Of a stretch of DNA of 64,000 nt, positions 1 through 9,021 are shown in pieces. The DNA comes from Pseudoalteromonas atlantica. Lineage in GTDB: Bacteria; Pseudomonadota; Gammaproteobacteria; Enterobacterales; Alteromonadaceae. Each line of letters opens with the position of its first letter. Positions within the stretch are counted from its first letter, which is position 1. The position numbers were made by a program, and so were the translations under genes. The stretch lies in NCBI GenBank assembly GCA_007988745.1, contig BJUT01000005.1:61618-125617 (forward strand). Direction: 5' to 3'. The notes beneath the pieces are model-generated. The model was not told where the DNA came from, did no database searches, and worked only from the letters and a program-made list of their open reading frames with translations.

Positions 1-30
1 TTATTGTGCCTGAAGTTTCTAAACTGCCAT

Positions 31-164
31 AAGATTATGATAAAAAGCTTAAGTATATAAACTTAAACATCTCCATTACCACTCAACATCTCAAATCAAC
101 ATATAAATCCAACCAAATATTTCTTACCACATTGTTAATTTATAAATAATTAGATTGGGTGTCA
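31..164. repeat. Tandem direct repeat, copy 1 of 2
   Basis: This 134-base stretch recurs 150 bases further on at 181-314, with only five differences by eye. It ends in GGGTGTCA, followed here by AAAATTATTATTTT. A short third piece of the same right end (GGGTGTCATAGTTATTATTTT-like) lies at 420-440. It has no ORF of note. The GGGTGTCA ending recalls short dispersed elements mobilised in trans by REP-associated transposases, but that is only an analogy. Confidence 0.85.
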
Positions 165-180
165 AAATTATTATTTTGAT

Positions 181-314
181 AAGATTATGATAAAAAGCTT
201 AAGTTTATAAACTCAAACATCTCCATTACCACTCAACATCTCAAATCAACATATAAATCTAACCATATATTTCTTACTACATTGTTAATTTATAAATAAT
301 TAGATTGGGTGTCA
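181..314. repeat. Tandem direct repeat, copy 2 of 2
   Basis: Second copy of the 134-base repeat, at an exact 150-base period from copy 1. The 16 bases between the copies match the sequence that follows GGGTGTCA at 420-440, so the repeat unit is probably the whole 150 bases. The sequence after copy 2 (315-419) differs. Confidence 0.85.
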
Positions 315-457
315 TAGTATAGCTTTATTATGACTAAGAAAGATTAAAGGGATGCCATATCTATCACTATCCTCATATATTTTGGGCTCTAGGGGTTTCC
401 TAGCCTGTTAATTAATAATGGGTGTCATAGTTATTATTTTGTATAAATCTGTATTGG

Positions 458-485
458 TTGACATGTAGAATGAATGCTCTACCAT
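458..485 (+). promoter_or_regulatory. Sigma-70-like promoter of the TetR-dehydrogenase operon
   Basis: A consensus -35 box TTGACA (458-463) and a -10-like TACCAT (480-485) are separated by 16 bases. Initiation would fall near 492, inside the palindrome at 462-511 and upstream of the ATG at 523. This excludes the TTG at 487 as a start codon for the TetR gene. Confidence 0.55.
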
Positions 486-511
486 ATTGGGTAGAGTATT
501 CATTCTACATG
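462..511. promoter_or_regulatory. Long palindromic operator, probably of the adjacent TetR regulator
   Basis: Two 22-base arms (462-483 and 490-511) are inverse complements with a single mismatch and a 6-base centre. The arms cover the space between -35 and -10, the -10 box and the predicted transcription start. TetR-family proteins usually bind such palindromes and repress their own operon. That this regulator binds here is inferred from position. Confidence 0.6.
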
Positions 512-522
512 AGTTAAACACT

Positions 523-1029
523 ATGCTAAAACAAGATATAGCTGCTGCGCTTGAGGTGGCCTTTAGTCAACATGGTTTTGCTGAGCCTAGTGTGGCTAAG
601 CTGCAAAAACTCAGTGGCGTTAGTTTGCGCACCCTTTATAAATATTACCCGTCAAAGCAGGCAATGATCATTGCTGCGCTTGAGTACCGCCATAATCGCT
701 ATATTAATTTTTTACTTAAAGATGCACCTGCTCCGGGAGTTGAGGCGGTTTTGCACATGTTTGATCAACTAAAAGCGTGGATGGTGCAATTTGCGCCTAA
801 TGGCTGTTTATCTATTAATGCGTTGTCGGCGTTTCCTGAAGATGAAGCTATTAGCCTTGCGGTGCAAACACATAAAAATGACGTAAAAAAACTGCTAGGT
901 GAGCAAGGTTTAAATTCATCGTTGGCTAGTAGCTTGTTTTTGCTGCACGAGGGAGTGTCGAGTGCATGGCCAGTTATGGGCGATGAGGCGGTTACATCAG
1001 CAAAAAACAGTATTCTTAAATTAATATAA
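523..1029 (+). CDS. TetR/AcrR family transcriptional regulator
   Basis: A 168-residue DNA-binding repressor. The N-terminal helix-turn-helix is at about residues 20-50, with the typical segment LSGVSLRTLYKYYPSKQAM; the C-terminal ligand-binding part is short. I chose the ATG at 523 rather than the in-frame TTG at 487, because the TTG lies upstream of the predicted transcription start. The stop codon overlaps a possible start of the next gene (TAATG at 1027-1031), so regulator and dehydrogenase form one operon. The large palindrome upstream suggests autoregulation, with the inducer probably related to the dehydrogenase substrate. The ligand cannot be predicted. Confidence 0.85.
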   Translation: MLKQDIAAALEVAFSQHGFAEPSVAKLQKLSGVSLRTLYKYYPSKQAMIIAALEYRHNRYINFLLKDAPAPGVEAVLHMFDQLKAWMVQFAPNGCLSINALSAFPEDEAISLAVQTHKNDVKKLLGEQGLNSSLASSLFLLHEGVSSAWPVMGDEAVTSAKNSILKLI

Positions 1030-1040
1030 TGGAGCAACCA

Positions 1041-2099
1041 ATGGCAAATTTACCTAGCACAATGCACGCTGTACAGCTTACCGAGCATGGCGATTTTGAT
1101 GTATTAAAGTATGCAACTAACTTACCGTTGCCAGCGCTTGCACAAACAGATGTACTTATAAAAGTCATGGCGGCAGGTGTTAATAACACAGATCTTAATA
1201 CCCGCACGGCGTGGTACGCTAAAAAACAAAGCAGTAAAGACGATGCAAGTTGGTCTGGTGATGCGTTTGTTTTTCCTCGTATTCAAGGGGCAGATGTATG
1301 CGGCGTAATTGTGGCTGTTGGTAAAAACGTAGATCAAAGCCGTATTGGTGAGCGCGTTATTGTTGAGCCATGTTTAATTAAAGCTAATGGCGAAAAGCTT
1401 AAATCGCCATGGTATTTTGGCTCTGAGTGCGATGGTGGCTTTGCACAGTTTACCCGCGTTGACTCTATTCACGCTTATAAAATTAATAGTAACTATAGTG
1501 ATGAAGAGCTGGCCTCTTTTCCGTGCTCATATTCTACGGCCGAAAACATGCTATTTCGCTCAAACCCACAGCAAGGGCAAACCGTTTTAATTACAGGCGC
1601 TTCTGGTGGTGTTGGTTCAGCGGCGGTGCAATTAGCTAAAGCACGTGGCGCTTTTGTTATTGCCATTACGAGTAAAAGTAAGGCGCAGCAGCTCAAAGAG
1701 TTAGGTGCTGATAAAGTTATATTTCGTGAAGATGATTTAATTCAAGCCTTAGGTAAAAACAGTGTTGATGTAGTCATTGACCTTGTTGCCGGCGAGCAAT
1801 GGCCTGCACTGCTGGAGGTATTAAAACCAAAGGGGCGTTATGCGGTGTCGGGCGCTATTGGCGGGGCATTAGTCGAGCTTGATATACGTACTTTGTACTT
1901 AAAAGATTTAACTTTTTTTGGCTGTACAGTTATAGAGCCTGAGGTATTTAAAAGCTTAGTTAACTTTATTGAACAAGAAAAAATAAAGCCTATTGTGGCG
2001 CAAACATTCCCACTGAGCGAAATTGTTACAGCGCAAAAAGTGTTTGCACAAAAACAACACGTAGGAAAAATTGTACTCACTATCCCCCATAGCGAATAA
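1041..2099 (+). CDS. MDR-family (quinone oxidoreductase-like) alcohol dehydrogenase
   Basis: A 352-residue cytoplasmic NAD(P)H-dependent oxidoreductase of the medium-chain dehydrogenase/reductase superfamily. It has the GroES-like N-terminal domain and a Rossmann fold with the nucleotide-binding motif LITGASGGVGSAAVQLA near residue 185. The GHE zinc motif of classical alcohol dehydrogenases reads GAD here and no structural-zinc cysteine cluster is seen, so it is probably a zinc-free quinone oxidoreductase/enoyl-reductase type. The ATG at 1041 is preferred over 1029 because GGAG at 1031-1034 is spaced six bases from it. It is co-transcribed with the TetR gene; the substrate is unknown. Confidence 0.85.
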   Translation: MANLPSTMHAVQLTEHGDFDVLKYATNLPLPALAQTDVLIKVMAAGVNNTDLNTRTAWYAKKQSSKDDASWSGDAFVFPRIQGADVCGVIVAVGKNVDQSRIGERVIVEPCLIKANGEKLKSPWYFGSECDGGFAQFTRVDSIHAYKINSNYSDEELASFPCSYSTAENMLFRSNPQQGQTVLITGASGGVGSAAVQLAKARGAFVIAITSKSKAQQLKELGADKVIFREDDLIQALGKNSVDVVIDLVAGEQWPALLEVLKPKGRYAVSGAIGGALVELDIRTLYLKDLTFFGCTVIEPEVFKSLVNFIEQEKIKPIVAQTFPLSEIVTAQKVFAQKQHVGKIVLTIPHSE

Positions 2100-2112
2100 C
2101 GCGTTAAACAAC

Positions 2113-2146
2113 AAAGCCCGTTACAAAGTAAGCGGGCTTTTTAATG
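2113..2146. terminator. Rho-independent terminator between convergent genes
   Basis: An AAAGCCCG...CGGGCTTT stem (2113-2140) is followed by a T-run. On the other strand the stem is followed by T residues too, so it can serve both the dehydrogenase operon and the ThrE-like gene. Confidence 0.75.
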
Positions 2147-2155
2147 GTAACAAGC

Positions 2156-3382
2156 TTATAAGCTTTTTTTAGGCGGTAAAGCCACGTTTGCAAATATTAG
2201 CCCTGCTACAAGCGACATAAATATTAAAAACGTTTGCTGGCCTATATGCTCGGCGTAAACAAAGTCTTGGCCTTCAATAAGCGAGTTTAAGCCAATATAC
2301 GTTTTACTGCCGGGTACCAGTACAATTAAGCCTTGCATGGCAACAATGGAAGCTGGGGCATTTGCAACGCGGTTAAATAAGTTACTAAACACTCCAACCG
2401 AAAGCGCACCAACAAATGTGCCTAACGTGTAGTCAAGGTACATAGCCGAACCAATACTCGTGCCATAGGCTATAAAACCAGATGCGATTGACCACCCAGC
2501 ATGTTTAAGTTTGGTTCTAAATATCACTATTAAGCTGCTACAAAGTAAAAATATAGCCAGCCACGCAGTCCAGCGCGGTAGTGGCTCGGGCTGTACAAAG
2601 TCAGTTTGGCCAAATATGGCAAAGCCAATGCCTATGCCAATAAAGGCGCCAAAGTACAGTTTAAATAACAGCATAAACGAGTCCATAACCCGCGCCGTAC
2701 CCGACACCAAATGCCTAGCTGCAAGCTCTGCTAAACCAAGCGCTAGCGCTAAACCGGGTATAAATACAATAATGGCTGAAAGCACCACTAACCGTATATT
2801 TATATCGGGCGAAATATACACACTTATTGCACAAGCCAGCACTGCCGATACTATAGCAACAAGGGGCTCTAGCATGTGAGCAACCCGTTTTGAGCGCCCC
2901 GACCACAGCACAAACACATACACCACTAAAGTAAGTAACGCAGACCAAATAACGTCTGTCCAGCTGGTACCCATTAGCATGGCAAATGCCCCCCCCGATG
3001 TTGCAAAAGCAATACCGGTAACAAATTTATTGTACGGGTTTGGCATGTCGTAAATGGCATCAAGCTGAGCATCAACCTCTTGTAAGGTGAGCTTGTCGTC
3101 GAGCATTTGATTAACTAAGTCGTCGGTGTCGGCAAGTGAGCCTAAGTCGTGATCGCCTGGGTCTACGCGTGCCACGTGGGTGTATTCGTCTTCGTGGCCA
3201 TCAGTCCAAATTACAAACGTTACCGAAGTTGGCGACATAACAAAAGACGATTTAAGTCCTAAGTAAGTGGCCACTTCCATTAAGTGTGCTTCTAGGCGGT
3301 ACGCAGGGGTGCCGTACTTATGAAGCATTTTACCTAATTTAACGATAAATTTGCGTTTTTCAGTAAAGGTTGCAGTTTTCAA
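2156..3382 (-). CDS. Threonine/serine exporter, ThrE family
   Basis: A 408-residue inner-membrane protein with an N-terminal cytoplasmic ThrE domain (about residues 10-125), then roughly ten hydrophobic helices covering the ThrE membrane part and the ThrE_2 domain (about 265-400). The segment LHKYGTPAYRLE near residue 20 is typical of the family. Characterised members export threonine and serine using the proton gradient. It is a single fused polypeptide, whereas some bacteria split it into two proteins. The gene stands alone, with a terminator on each side. Substrate is inferred from the family only. Confidence 0.85.
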   Translation of the reverse strand: MKTATFTEKRKFIVKLGKMLHKYGTPAYRLEAHLMEVATYLGLKSSFVMSPTSVTFVIWTDGHEDEYTHVARVDPGDHDLGSLADTDDLVNQMLDDKLTLQEVDAQLDAIYDMPNPYNKFVTGIAFATSGGAFAMLMGTSWTDVIWSALLTLVVYVFVLWSGRSKRVAHMLEPLVAIVSAVLACAISVYISPDINIRLVVLSAIIVFIPGLALALGLAELAARHLVSGTARVMDSFMLLFKLYFGAFIGIGIGFAIFGQTDFVQPEPLPRWTAWLAIFLLCSSLIVIFRTKLKHAGWSIASGFIAYGTSIGSAMYLDYTLGTFVGALSVGVFSNLFNRVANAPASIVAMQGLIVLVPGSKTYIGLNSLIEGQDFVYAEHIGQQTFLIFMSLVAGLIFANVALPPKKSL

Positions 3383-3433
3383 ATCTTGTATGGACCAGTG
3401 TGTAAATAAATTAGCTAAAAGTATAGGCTAAAA

Positions 3434-3456
3434 CGCCCATTTGTAATGGGCGCGAT
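3434..3456 (-). terminator. Rho-independent terminator of the LacI-glycosyltransferase operon
   Basis: A perfect 7-bp stem CGCCCAT/ATGGGCG with a 5-base loop lies at 3434-3452. Read on the minus strand it is followed by TTTTAG, downstream of the glycosyltransferase stop. It also lies just upstream of the ThrE gene. Confidence 0.65.
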
Positions 3457-3489
3457 TTTAAACACAAATCTGTAGGAGTCTAGTCATTT

Positions 3490-4719
3490 TTAATCTAATT
3501 TTTTATTTTTTTCAGCAATCCATTGCGCCATATATTGCGTACTGCGCATAGTATGGTGTTTTAACATTTGTCCGGTGAAGTTTTTTTCCCTATGCGCTTT
3601 TAAATCGTTGCTTATTGAGTCAATTTTATTAATTAGCGCCGCGCTTAATTTTACTTTGTCGTACAAGGTATTAAGTAGCGTATTGCCAGCTTGTTGCGCG
3701 TGTTCAAAATCGGCTTGATTGGTGTAAAGCTCAACGGCTGCATTTGCAAAATCGTCGGTATTATTAGCCACTTTACCAGGCCATGGTAGTTCGTTGTGCA
3801 TGCCCTCACAGCCTATGTCGGTAGTTACACTAGGGGTTTGCATTATCATTGCTTCTAGCAGCTTGCCTTTTATACCTGCGCCAAAACGAAGTGGGGCTAA
3901 ACATACGCGTGCGCTTTGCATTACCACATAGGCGTTGTCGGCCCAGCCTTTTATTAAAAAACCGGTTTTAGGGTTATTAAGTGCTGTTGCTTTTGGTGGC
4001 GGGTAAGAGCCATAAATATGCAGTTCTGCTTTTGGTAATTGCTTGCGAATAAGCGGCCATATTTTTTGTAAGTACAGCACGGCATCCCAGTTGGGGGCGT
4101 GTCTAAAGTTACCTATGGTCATAAAGTGCTCACGTTGTTCAAACGATTTAGTTTGCGCAGGTAAAGCAGTTAAATCGACCATAAAAGGGAGATGATGTAA
4201 TAAACTGGCTTCTACGTTAAATACACTACTAAGTAATTGCATTTCAAAGCTTGAAATAATTAAGCTTAGGTCGCAGCGCAATATTGCGGCTATTTCGCGT
4301 TTTGCTATGTCTGAATGTAAATCGCTGGTGGTAAATTCTCGCTCGCCTTTGTGCGCTTCGTGGCGCGCATTACGTAGGCATTGTAAATCTTCGGTATCGA
4401 GTATTTTAATGGCATTGGGGCAATGTTTATCTACACGCCAGCCAAATTGCTCTTCCATCATAAAGCGGTCAAACATCACTATGTCTGGGTTGTACGCTTT
4501 AACGTACTCATCAAAACTTTCGCAGTTTAGGGCAATGCTTTGGCTGGTTATACCAAAGTGATCTAGGTTTACCATGTGCTCGGTGCGTTGTGCTGGGGTG
4601 GCAAATTCTACTTGCCAATTTTGCGCTTTAAACGCGTTTAATAACGACATCATGTGCGTACCCGCAGCAGACGAATTTGGTTCTGGCCATACGTAACCAA
4701 TTACCAGCACTTTTTTCAT
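3490..4719 (-). CDS. Glycosyltransferase, GT4-like (GT-B fold)
   Basis: A 409-residue protein beginning with the Rossmann strand MKKVLVIGYVWPEP and carrying a C-terminal nucleotide-sugar-binding half. That half has FMTIGNFRHAPNWDAV (about residue 218), a LHIYGS strand, and the acidic/glycine region APLRFGAGIKGKLLEAM near residue 285, as in GT4 glycosyltransferases. It probably transfers a sugar from an activated donor to a surface glycan or another acceptor. Its ATG overlaps the stop of the LacI-family gene (TAATG), implying translational coupling. No other polysaccharide genes are nearby, so the acceptor is unknown. Confidence 0.75.
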   Translation of the reverse strand: MKKVLVIGYVWPEPNSSAAGTHMMSLLNAFKAQNWQVEFATPAQRTEHMVNLDHFGITSQSIALNCESFDEYVKAYNPDIVMFDRFMMEEQFGWRVDKHCPNAIKILDTEDLQCLRNARHEAHKGEREFTTSDLHSDIAKREIAAILRCDLSLIISSFEMQLLSSVFNVEASLLHHLPFMVDLTALPAQTKSFEQREHFMTIGNFRHAPNWDAVLYLQKIWPLIRKQLPKAELHIYGSYPPPKATALNNPKTGFLIKGWADNAYVVMQSARVCLAPLRFGAGIKGKLLEAMIMQTPSVTTDIGCEGMHNELPWPGKVANNTDDFANAAVELYTNQADFEHAQQAGNTLLNTLYDKVKLSAALINKIDSISNDLKAHREKNFTGQMLKHHTMRSTQYMAQWIAEKNKKLD

Positions 4720-5696
4720 TACGGTGTTTCTCTAATTTGTAGGTTTACATTTACCAGTGTTTTTACTGGTGCAGTGTTTGTTTGAAGTTGTTCTTGCAGC
4801 ACTAAAATACTGCGCTTAGCAAGCTCTTGCGTGTTTATATTGGCGCAAGTAAAGCGAGGTTGCATTTCGGTAATATCAGGAATATGTAAGCAGCTTACTA
4901 TATTGTTTTTCAAATGCGGGGCGCCGGCTAAAACGCCATGCGCAATTATATTATTAGCGCATACAACCGCGTCAATACTCGGATTATTAAGTAATGTGCT
5001 ACTAAATATTTGCTTAGCATGTAATGGGGTGTTTTTTGTGCACGTAATAGCTGGCTCAGGGGTTATATTGTGTTTTTTACACGCGCTATTAAAGCCATTT
5101 AATAAACCCTGTGCTGATAAGCTTTCATCACCCATAAAGAGTATGTTTTTAGGCGAATTATTTATTAGCTGCAATGTTACTACATGGCTTGTTTTAGTGT
5201 AGTCGGGTAAAACACACGGGGCTGAGCTGTAAGGTACTTCGTGCATTAGGCTAATAACATGGTAGGCAGCAGCAAGGTTGTCGAGCCACTGCGCACAGGT
5301 ACTAGCCACAGGGCAAATTATAAATGCAGCCACTTTGTATTCTTTTAAATTATTTATTAGCTGTGTTTGGCGCTCTACGCTGTTGTTACTACTAACAATA
5401 ATGGCCTGAAAAAAAGCCTCGCTTAATGCCTGCTCAATATTTTTAGCAAGCAATGCCATAAGCGGGTTTGTTAAATCGTCAATTACTACAACTACTAAAT
5501 TAGAGCGCCCAGAGCGCATAGCCGCTGCATCGCGATTATACACATAACCTAGCTCATCTATGGCTTGTAACACTTTTTGTTTGCTTTTATCGGCTACTTT
5601 ATTACTGTGCGTAAGCACCAGCGATACGGTCGATTTAGACACCCCCGCACGGTGAGCAACATCAAAAATAGTGACCGATTTAGCTTTGTTAGGCAT
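4719..5696 (-). CDS. LacI family transcriptional regulator
   Basis: A 325-residue repressor-type protein. The N-terminal helix-turn-helix (residues 9-30, TIFDVAHRAGVSKSTVSLVL) and hinge helix (to about residue 60) are followed by a periplasmic-binding-protein-like sensor domain with VVVVIDDLTNPLMALLAKNI near residue 70. It is divergent from the S9 peptidase gene across a 165-base gap and translationally coupled to a glycosyltransferase downstream. LacI proteins usually sense a sugar and control neighbouring genes; candidates are its own operon and the divergent peptidase. I found no clear LacI-type palindrome in the gap. Confidence 0.88.
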   Translation of the reverse strand: MPNKAKSVTIFDVAHRAGVSKSTVSLVLTHSNKVADKSKQKVLQAIDELGYVYNRDAAAMRSGRSNLVVVVIDDLTNPLMALLAKNIEQALSEAFFQAIIVSSNNSVERQTQLINNLKEYKVAAFIICPVASTCAQWLDNLAAAYHVISLMHEVPYSSAPCVLPDYTKTSHVVTLQLINNSPKNILFMGDESLSAQGLLNGFNSACKKHNITPEPAITCTKNTPLHAKQIFSSTLLNNPSIDAVVCANNIIAHGVLAGAPHLKNNIVSCLHIPDITEMQPRFTCANINTQELAKRSILVLQEQLQTNTAPVKTLVNVNLQIRETP

Positions 5697-5861
5697 GGTA
5701 TTTTAAGCGCGCAGTAGTGAGTAAATAGCTGCGTAGTGTAGCGTATATAATGCGTTTAAGTCATCTTTTAGCCCTGTAATTTAAAGCTTAATACTTTATG
5801 AACAGAGCAAAACATGTTTATATACCTTTTATAATCTTAAAAATAACAAAAGGATAAAAAC

Positions 5862-8324
5862 ATGAACGCATTTAGGCTGTTAGTTGCCTTTATTTGTTGT
5901 GTTGTAATAATGCCAAACAGCTATGCTGAGCAAGGTTATCAAACACCTTCGCCTGAGCTAGCCGCTGTGGTAGATGCCAAATTAGCACCCACTAGTTTTT
6001 TATCGAGCGATGGCCAATGGCTTGCTTTATTTGAGCGTAAGCGCGTAGAGACGCTTGACGAGCTTGCTAAAGATGAGCTTAAACTTGCGGGTATAAAGCT
6101 TAACCCTGCTAACTTTTCGCGTTCGCGTGTTAGCGCTAAATACAGCGCGCTTGAGCTTAAGCATGTGCAAAGCGGCACCGTTATTAATATTAATAATTTA
6201 CCAAACGGTATTATTCGCTCGCCTAAATGGTCATCTAACAGTAAATATTTAGCATTTGTTGTAGAGCAACAAAACCAAGCAAATTTATGGCTTTACAGTG
6301 TAGAGACAAAGCAAGCAAAAATGCTCTCAAATGCAGCGCTTAACTCAGTTATTACCGCTACGCCTTACCAATGGTTACCCGATAGCAGCGCACTGGTTGC
6401 AAATTTAGCGGTTAATATAGGTAAACCCGCGTTAAAAAACAGCAGTCAAAATGTAGTGCCTGTTATACAGCAAAGCACAGGCGAAAAAGCCCCAGCGCGT
6501 ACTTATCAAAATTTATTAACCAGCCCGTTTGACGAAGCACAGTTTAAATTTTACGGCCAAGGGCAATTAGCTTACGTAACGCTTGATGGCAATACACAAG
6601 CCATTGGCAGCCCTGCATTATTTAAATCGTTTTCGGTATCGCCAGATTCAACCAATATATTAGTTGCTGCGATAAACGAGCCGTTTTCGTATCAAGTACC
6701 GTACAGCCGTTTTGCCAGCACTTGGCAAATATGGGGAATGCGCGGTTACGCATTAGCCGAACTTGTAAAACAACCGCTTGCCGATAACATTCCACAAGGC
6801 TATGACAGTGTTCGCACCGGCCGCCGCGATTTTGAATGGCGCGCGGATCAAGGCGCAGAAGTTATTTGGGCCGAAGCACAAGATGGCGGCGACATGAAAA
6901 CCGATGTTAAGCACCATGATTATATTTACAGCCTACGCGCGCCGTTTAAACGCGAGCCAAAACTGTTTGCTAAAGTAGAGCGCCGCTATGCTGGTATAGT
7001 TTGGGGTAATCAAAATATTGCCATGCTTAGCGACTGGCGCTTTAGCGACCGCCAAGTGCGCACGTATGTTATTCAGCCACGCAATGCAGATAAAAACCGT
7101 GTGCTTTTTTCTGAGCGAAGCTATAACGATGCGTATAAAAACCCAGGTAGCTTTATATACGAGCGTAACGATTTAGGCGCCAACGTTATTAAAATTGTTG
7201 GCGGGCGTTATATGTATCTGCGCGGTAACGGCGCGTCTGAGCAAGGTAATATTCCGTTTTTAGACCAGTACGATGTAAAAACGAATAGCAGCAAGCGTTT
7301 ATGGCAATCACAAGCGCCATACTACGAGCGTGTTCGTGCACTGCTTGACGACGAAGGCGAGCGCTTTATAACTGTGCGAGAGTCTAAAACCGAGCAACCT
7401 AACTTTTTTATTCGTGATTTAGATAACGATACTCTTACGCAGCTTACTAATTTTGCTCATCCGTACCCAGCATTTAAAGGGGTTACAAAAGAGCAGTTAC
7501 GTTACAAACGCGATGACGGGGTTGAGCTTTCGGGCACGCTTTATTTACCACCAGGTTACGATGTAACTCAAGGCCCGTTACCCGTACTTATGTGGGCGTA
7601 CCCACTTGAATACAAAGATAAAGCCGTAGCATCACAAGTGCGCGAATCGCCATACGAATTTACTTACATTGGTTATTGGGGCCCTATGCCTTACCTTGCT
7701 AAAGGTATTGCGGTATTTGACGACCCTAAAATGCCTATTGTAGGTATTGATGGCAGCGAGCCAAACGATAACTTTAGAAAGCAGCTAGTTTCAAGTGCGA
7801 AAGCTGCGGTTGATGTGCTGGTTAAAAAAGGCATTGCCGATAAAAACAATATTGCTATAGCAGGGCACTCGTACGGTGCATTTATGGTGGCAAACCTATT
7901 AGCGCATAGCGATTTATTTAAAACCGGTATTGCTCGCAGTGGTGCTTACAACCGTACCTTAACGCCGTTTGGTTTTCAGGGGGAAGAGCGTGATTTTTGG
8001 CAAGCACAAAGTGTGTACGCTAACATGTCGCCGTTTTTCCATGCTGAAAAAATTAACGAGCCAATGCTAATGATTCATGGCAAAGAAGATCCTAACTCTG
8101 GAACTTTCCCAATGCAAAGTGAGCGTATGTACGCAGCGCTTAAAGGCTTAGGTAAAGACGCTCGCTTAGTAATGCTCCCTTACGAGGCACATGGCTACCG
8201 CGCACGTAAAAGCTTATTACATGTACTGTGGGAGCAAGAGCAATGGCTAGATAAGTATTTATTAAGTGATACCGTAAAGCCAGTAGAGGTCATTACTCAG
8301 CCAGTGGCAAGTACTGAACAATAG
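5862..8324 (+). CDS. Secreted S9 family peptidase, glutamyl endopeptidase (S9D) type
   Basis: An 820-residue exported serine peptidase. It has a signal peptide (about residues 1-22, ending NSYA), a beta-propeller region to about 540, and an alpha/beta-hydrolase domain. The catalytic triad is visible as Ser670 in GHSYG, Asp743 in HGKEDPNSGTFP and His777 in EAHGYRA. The blocks MSPFFHAEKINEPML and YEAHGYRARKS match the chloroplast glutamyl endopeptidase branch, suggesting cleavage after acidic residues in the periplasm. An AGGAT ribosome site precedes the ATG and a TATAAT box lies at 5830-5835. A strong terminator follows. Confidence 0.85.
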   Translation: MNAFRLLVAFICCVVIMPNSYAEQGYQTPSPELAAVVDAKLAPTSFLSSDGQWLALFERKRVETLDELAKDELKLAGIKLNPANFSRSRVSAKYSALELKHVQSGTVININNLPNGIIRSPKWSSNSKYLAFVVEQQNQANLWLYSVETKQAKMLSNAALNSVITATPYQWLPDSSALVANLAVNIGKPALKNSSQNVVPVIQQSTGEKAPARTYQNLLTSPFDEAQFKFYGQGQLAYVTLDGNTQAIGSPALFKSFSVSPDSTNILVAAINEPFSYQVPYSRFASTWQIWGMRGYALAELVKQPLADNIPQGYDSVRTGRRDFEWRADQGAEVIWAEAQDGGDMKTDVKHHDYIYSLRAPFKREPKLFAKVERRYAGIVWGNQNIAMLSDWRFSDRQVRTYVIQPRNADKNRVLFSERSYNDAYKNPGSFIYERNDLGANVIKIVGGRYMYLRGNGASEQGNIPFLDQYDVKTNSSKRLWQSQAPYYERVRALLDDEGERFITVRESKTEQPNFFIRDLDNDTLTQLTNFAHPYPAFKGVTKEQLRYKRDDGVELSGTLYLPPGYDVTQGPLPVLMWAYPLEYKDKAVASQVRESPYEFTYIGYWGPMPYLAKGIAVFDDPKMPIVGIDGSEPNDNFRKQLVSSAKAAVDVLVKKGIADKNNIAIAGHSYGAFMVANLLAHSDLFKTGIARSGAYNRTLTPFGFQGEERDFWQAQSVYANMSPFFHAEKINEPMLMIHGKEDPNSGTFPMQSERMYAALKGLGKDARLVMLPYEAHGYRARKSLLHVLWEQEQWLDKYLLSDTVKPVEVITQPVASTEQ

Positions 8325-8345
8325 TAGATAATAGGTAACCAATAG

Positions 8346-8370
8346 CGCGGCTACTTTAGCCGCGTTTTTT
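8346..8370 (+). terminator. Rho-independent terminator of the S9 peptidase gene
   Basis: A perfect 7-bp stem CGCGGCT/AGCCGCG with a 5-base loop is followed by six T residues (8365-8370). Confidence 0.85.
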
Positions 8371-8392
8371 GCTTTTAATATAGAGAGAAAAA

Positions 8393-9010
8393 ATGATTGA
8401 TGTTGCAGCGCTTGCCGTTTTTATTCCTACCTTCTTTTTTGTATCTATCACACCGGGTATGTGTATGACCCTTGCCATGACATTAGGTATGAGCATAGGT
8501 GTAAGGCGCACATTATGGATGATGATAGGTGAGCTGTTAGGGGTCGCAAGTGTTGCTATTGCTGCGGTATTAGGTGTTGCAAGCGTAATGCTAAATTACC
8601 CTAATGCGTTCGATATTTTAAAATGGGTAGGCGGTGCATACTTAATTTATATAGGTATAAATATGTGGCGCGCAAAAGGTAAAATGTCGATTGATACACA
8701 AAAACCGCATGATGTAAGCCGCCAGTCGCTATTTACGCAAGGCTTTGTGACTGCCATTGCTAACCCAAAGGGCTGGGCGTTTATGATCTCTTTACTACCG
8801 CCATTTATTAGCGTTGAACATGCACTCGCCCCGCAACTGTTAGTGCTTGTTTTAGTTATTATGATAAGCGAATTTATTTGCATGTTAGCGTACGCCACAG
8901 GCGGTAAAAGCCTGCGTTTATTTTTAAGCCGTGGCGATAATATAAAATGGATGAACCGAATTGCAGGCAGCCTTATGGTGCTAGTAGGCATATGGCTGGC
9001 ATTAGGGTAA
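8393..9010 (+). CDS. LysE/RhtB family amino-acid exporter
   Basis: A 205-residue inner-membrane protein with about six hydrophobic helices and the family signature TPGMCMTLAMTLGMSIGVRR at residues 20-40, equivalent to the TPGP region of LysE/RhtB proteins. The second helix pair contains FVTAIANPKGWAFMISLLPP. Family members export basic or neutral amino acids such as lysine, homoserine or leucine; the substrate cannot be assigned. A GAGAG ribosome site is eight bases from the ATG. It lies between a peptidase and a DUF2798 gene as a separate transcription unit. Confidence 0.85.
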   Translation: MIDVAALAVFIPTFFFVSITPGMCMTLAMTLGMSIGVRRTLWMMIGELLGVASVAIAAVLGVASVMLNYPNAFDILKWVGGAYLIYIGINMWRAKGKMSIDTQKPHDVSRQSLFTQGFVTAIANPKGWAFMISLLPPFISVEHALAPQLLVLVLVIMISEFICMLAYATGGKSLRLFLSRGDNIKWMNRIAGSLMVLVGIWLALG

Positions 9011-9021
9011 TTAAATAACAG

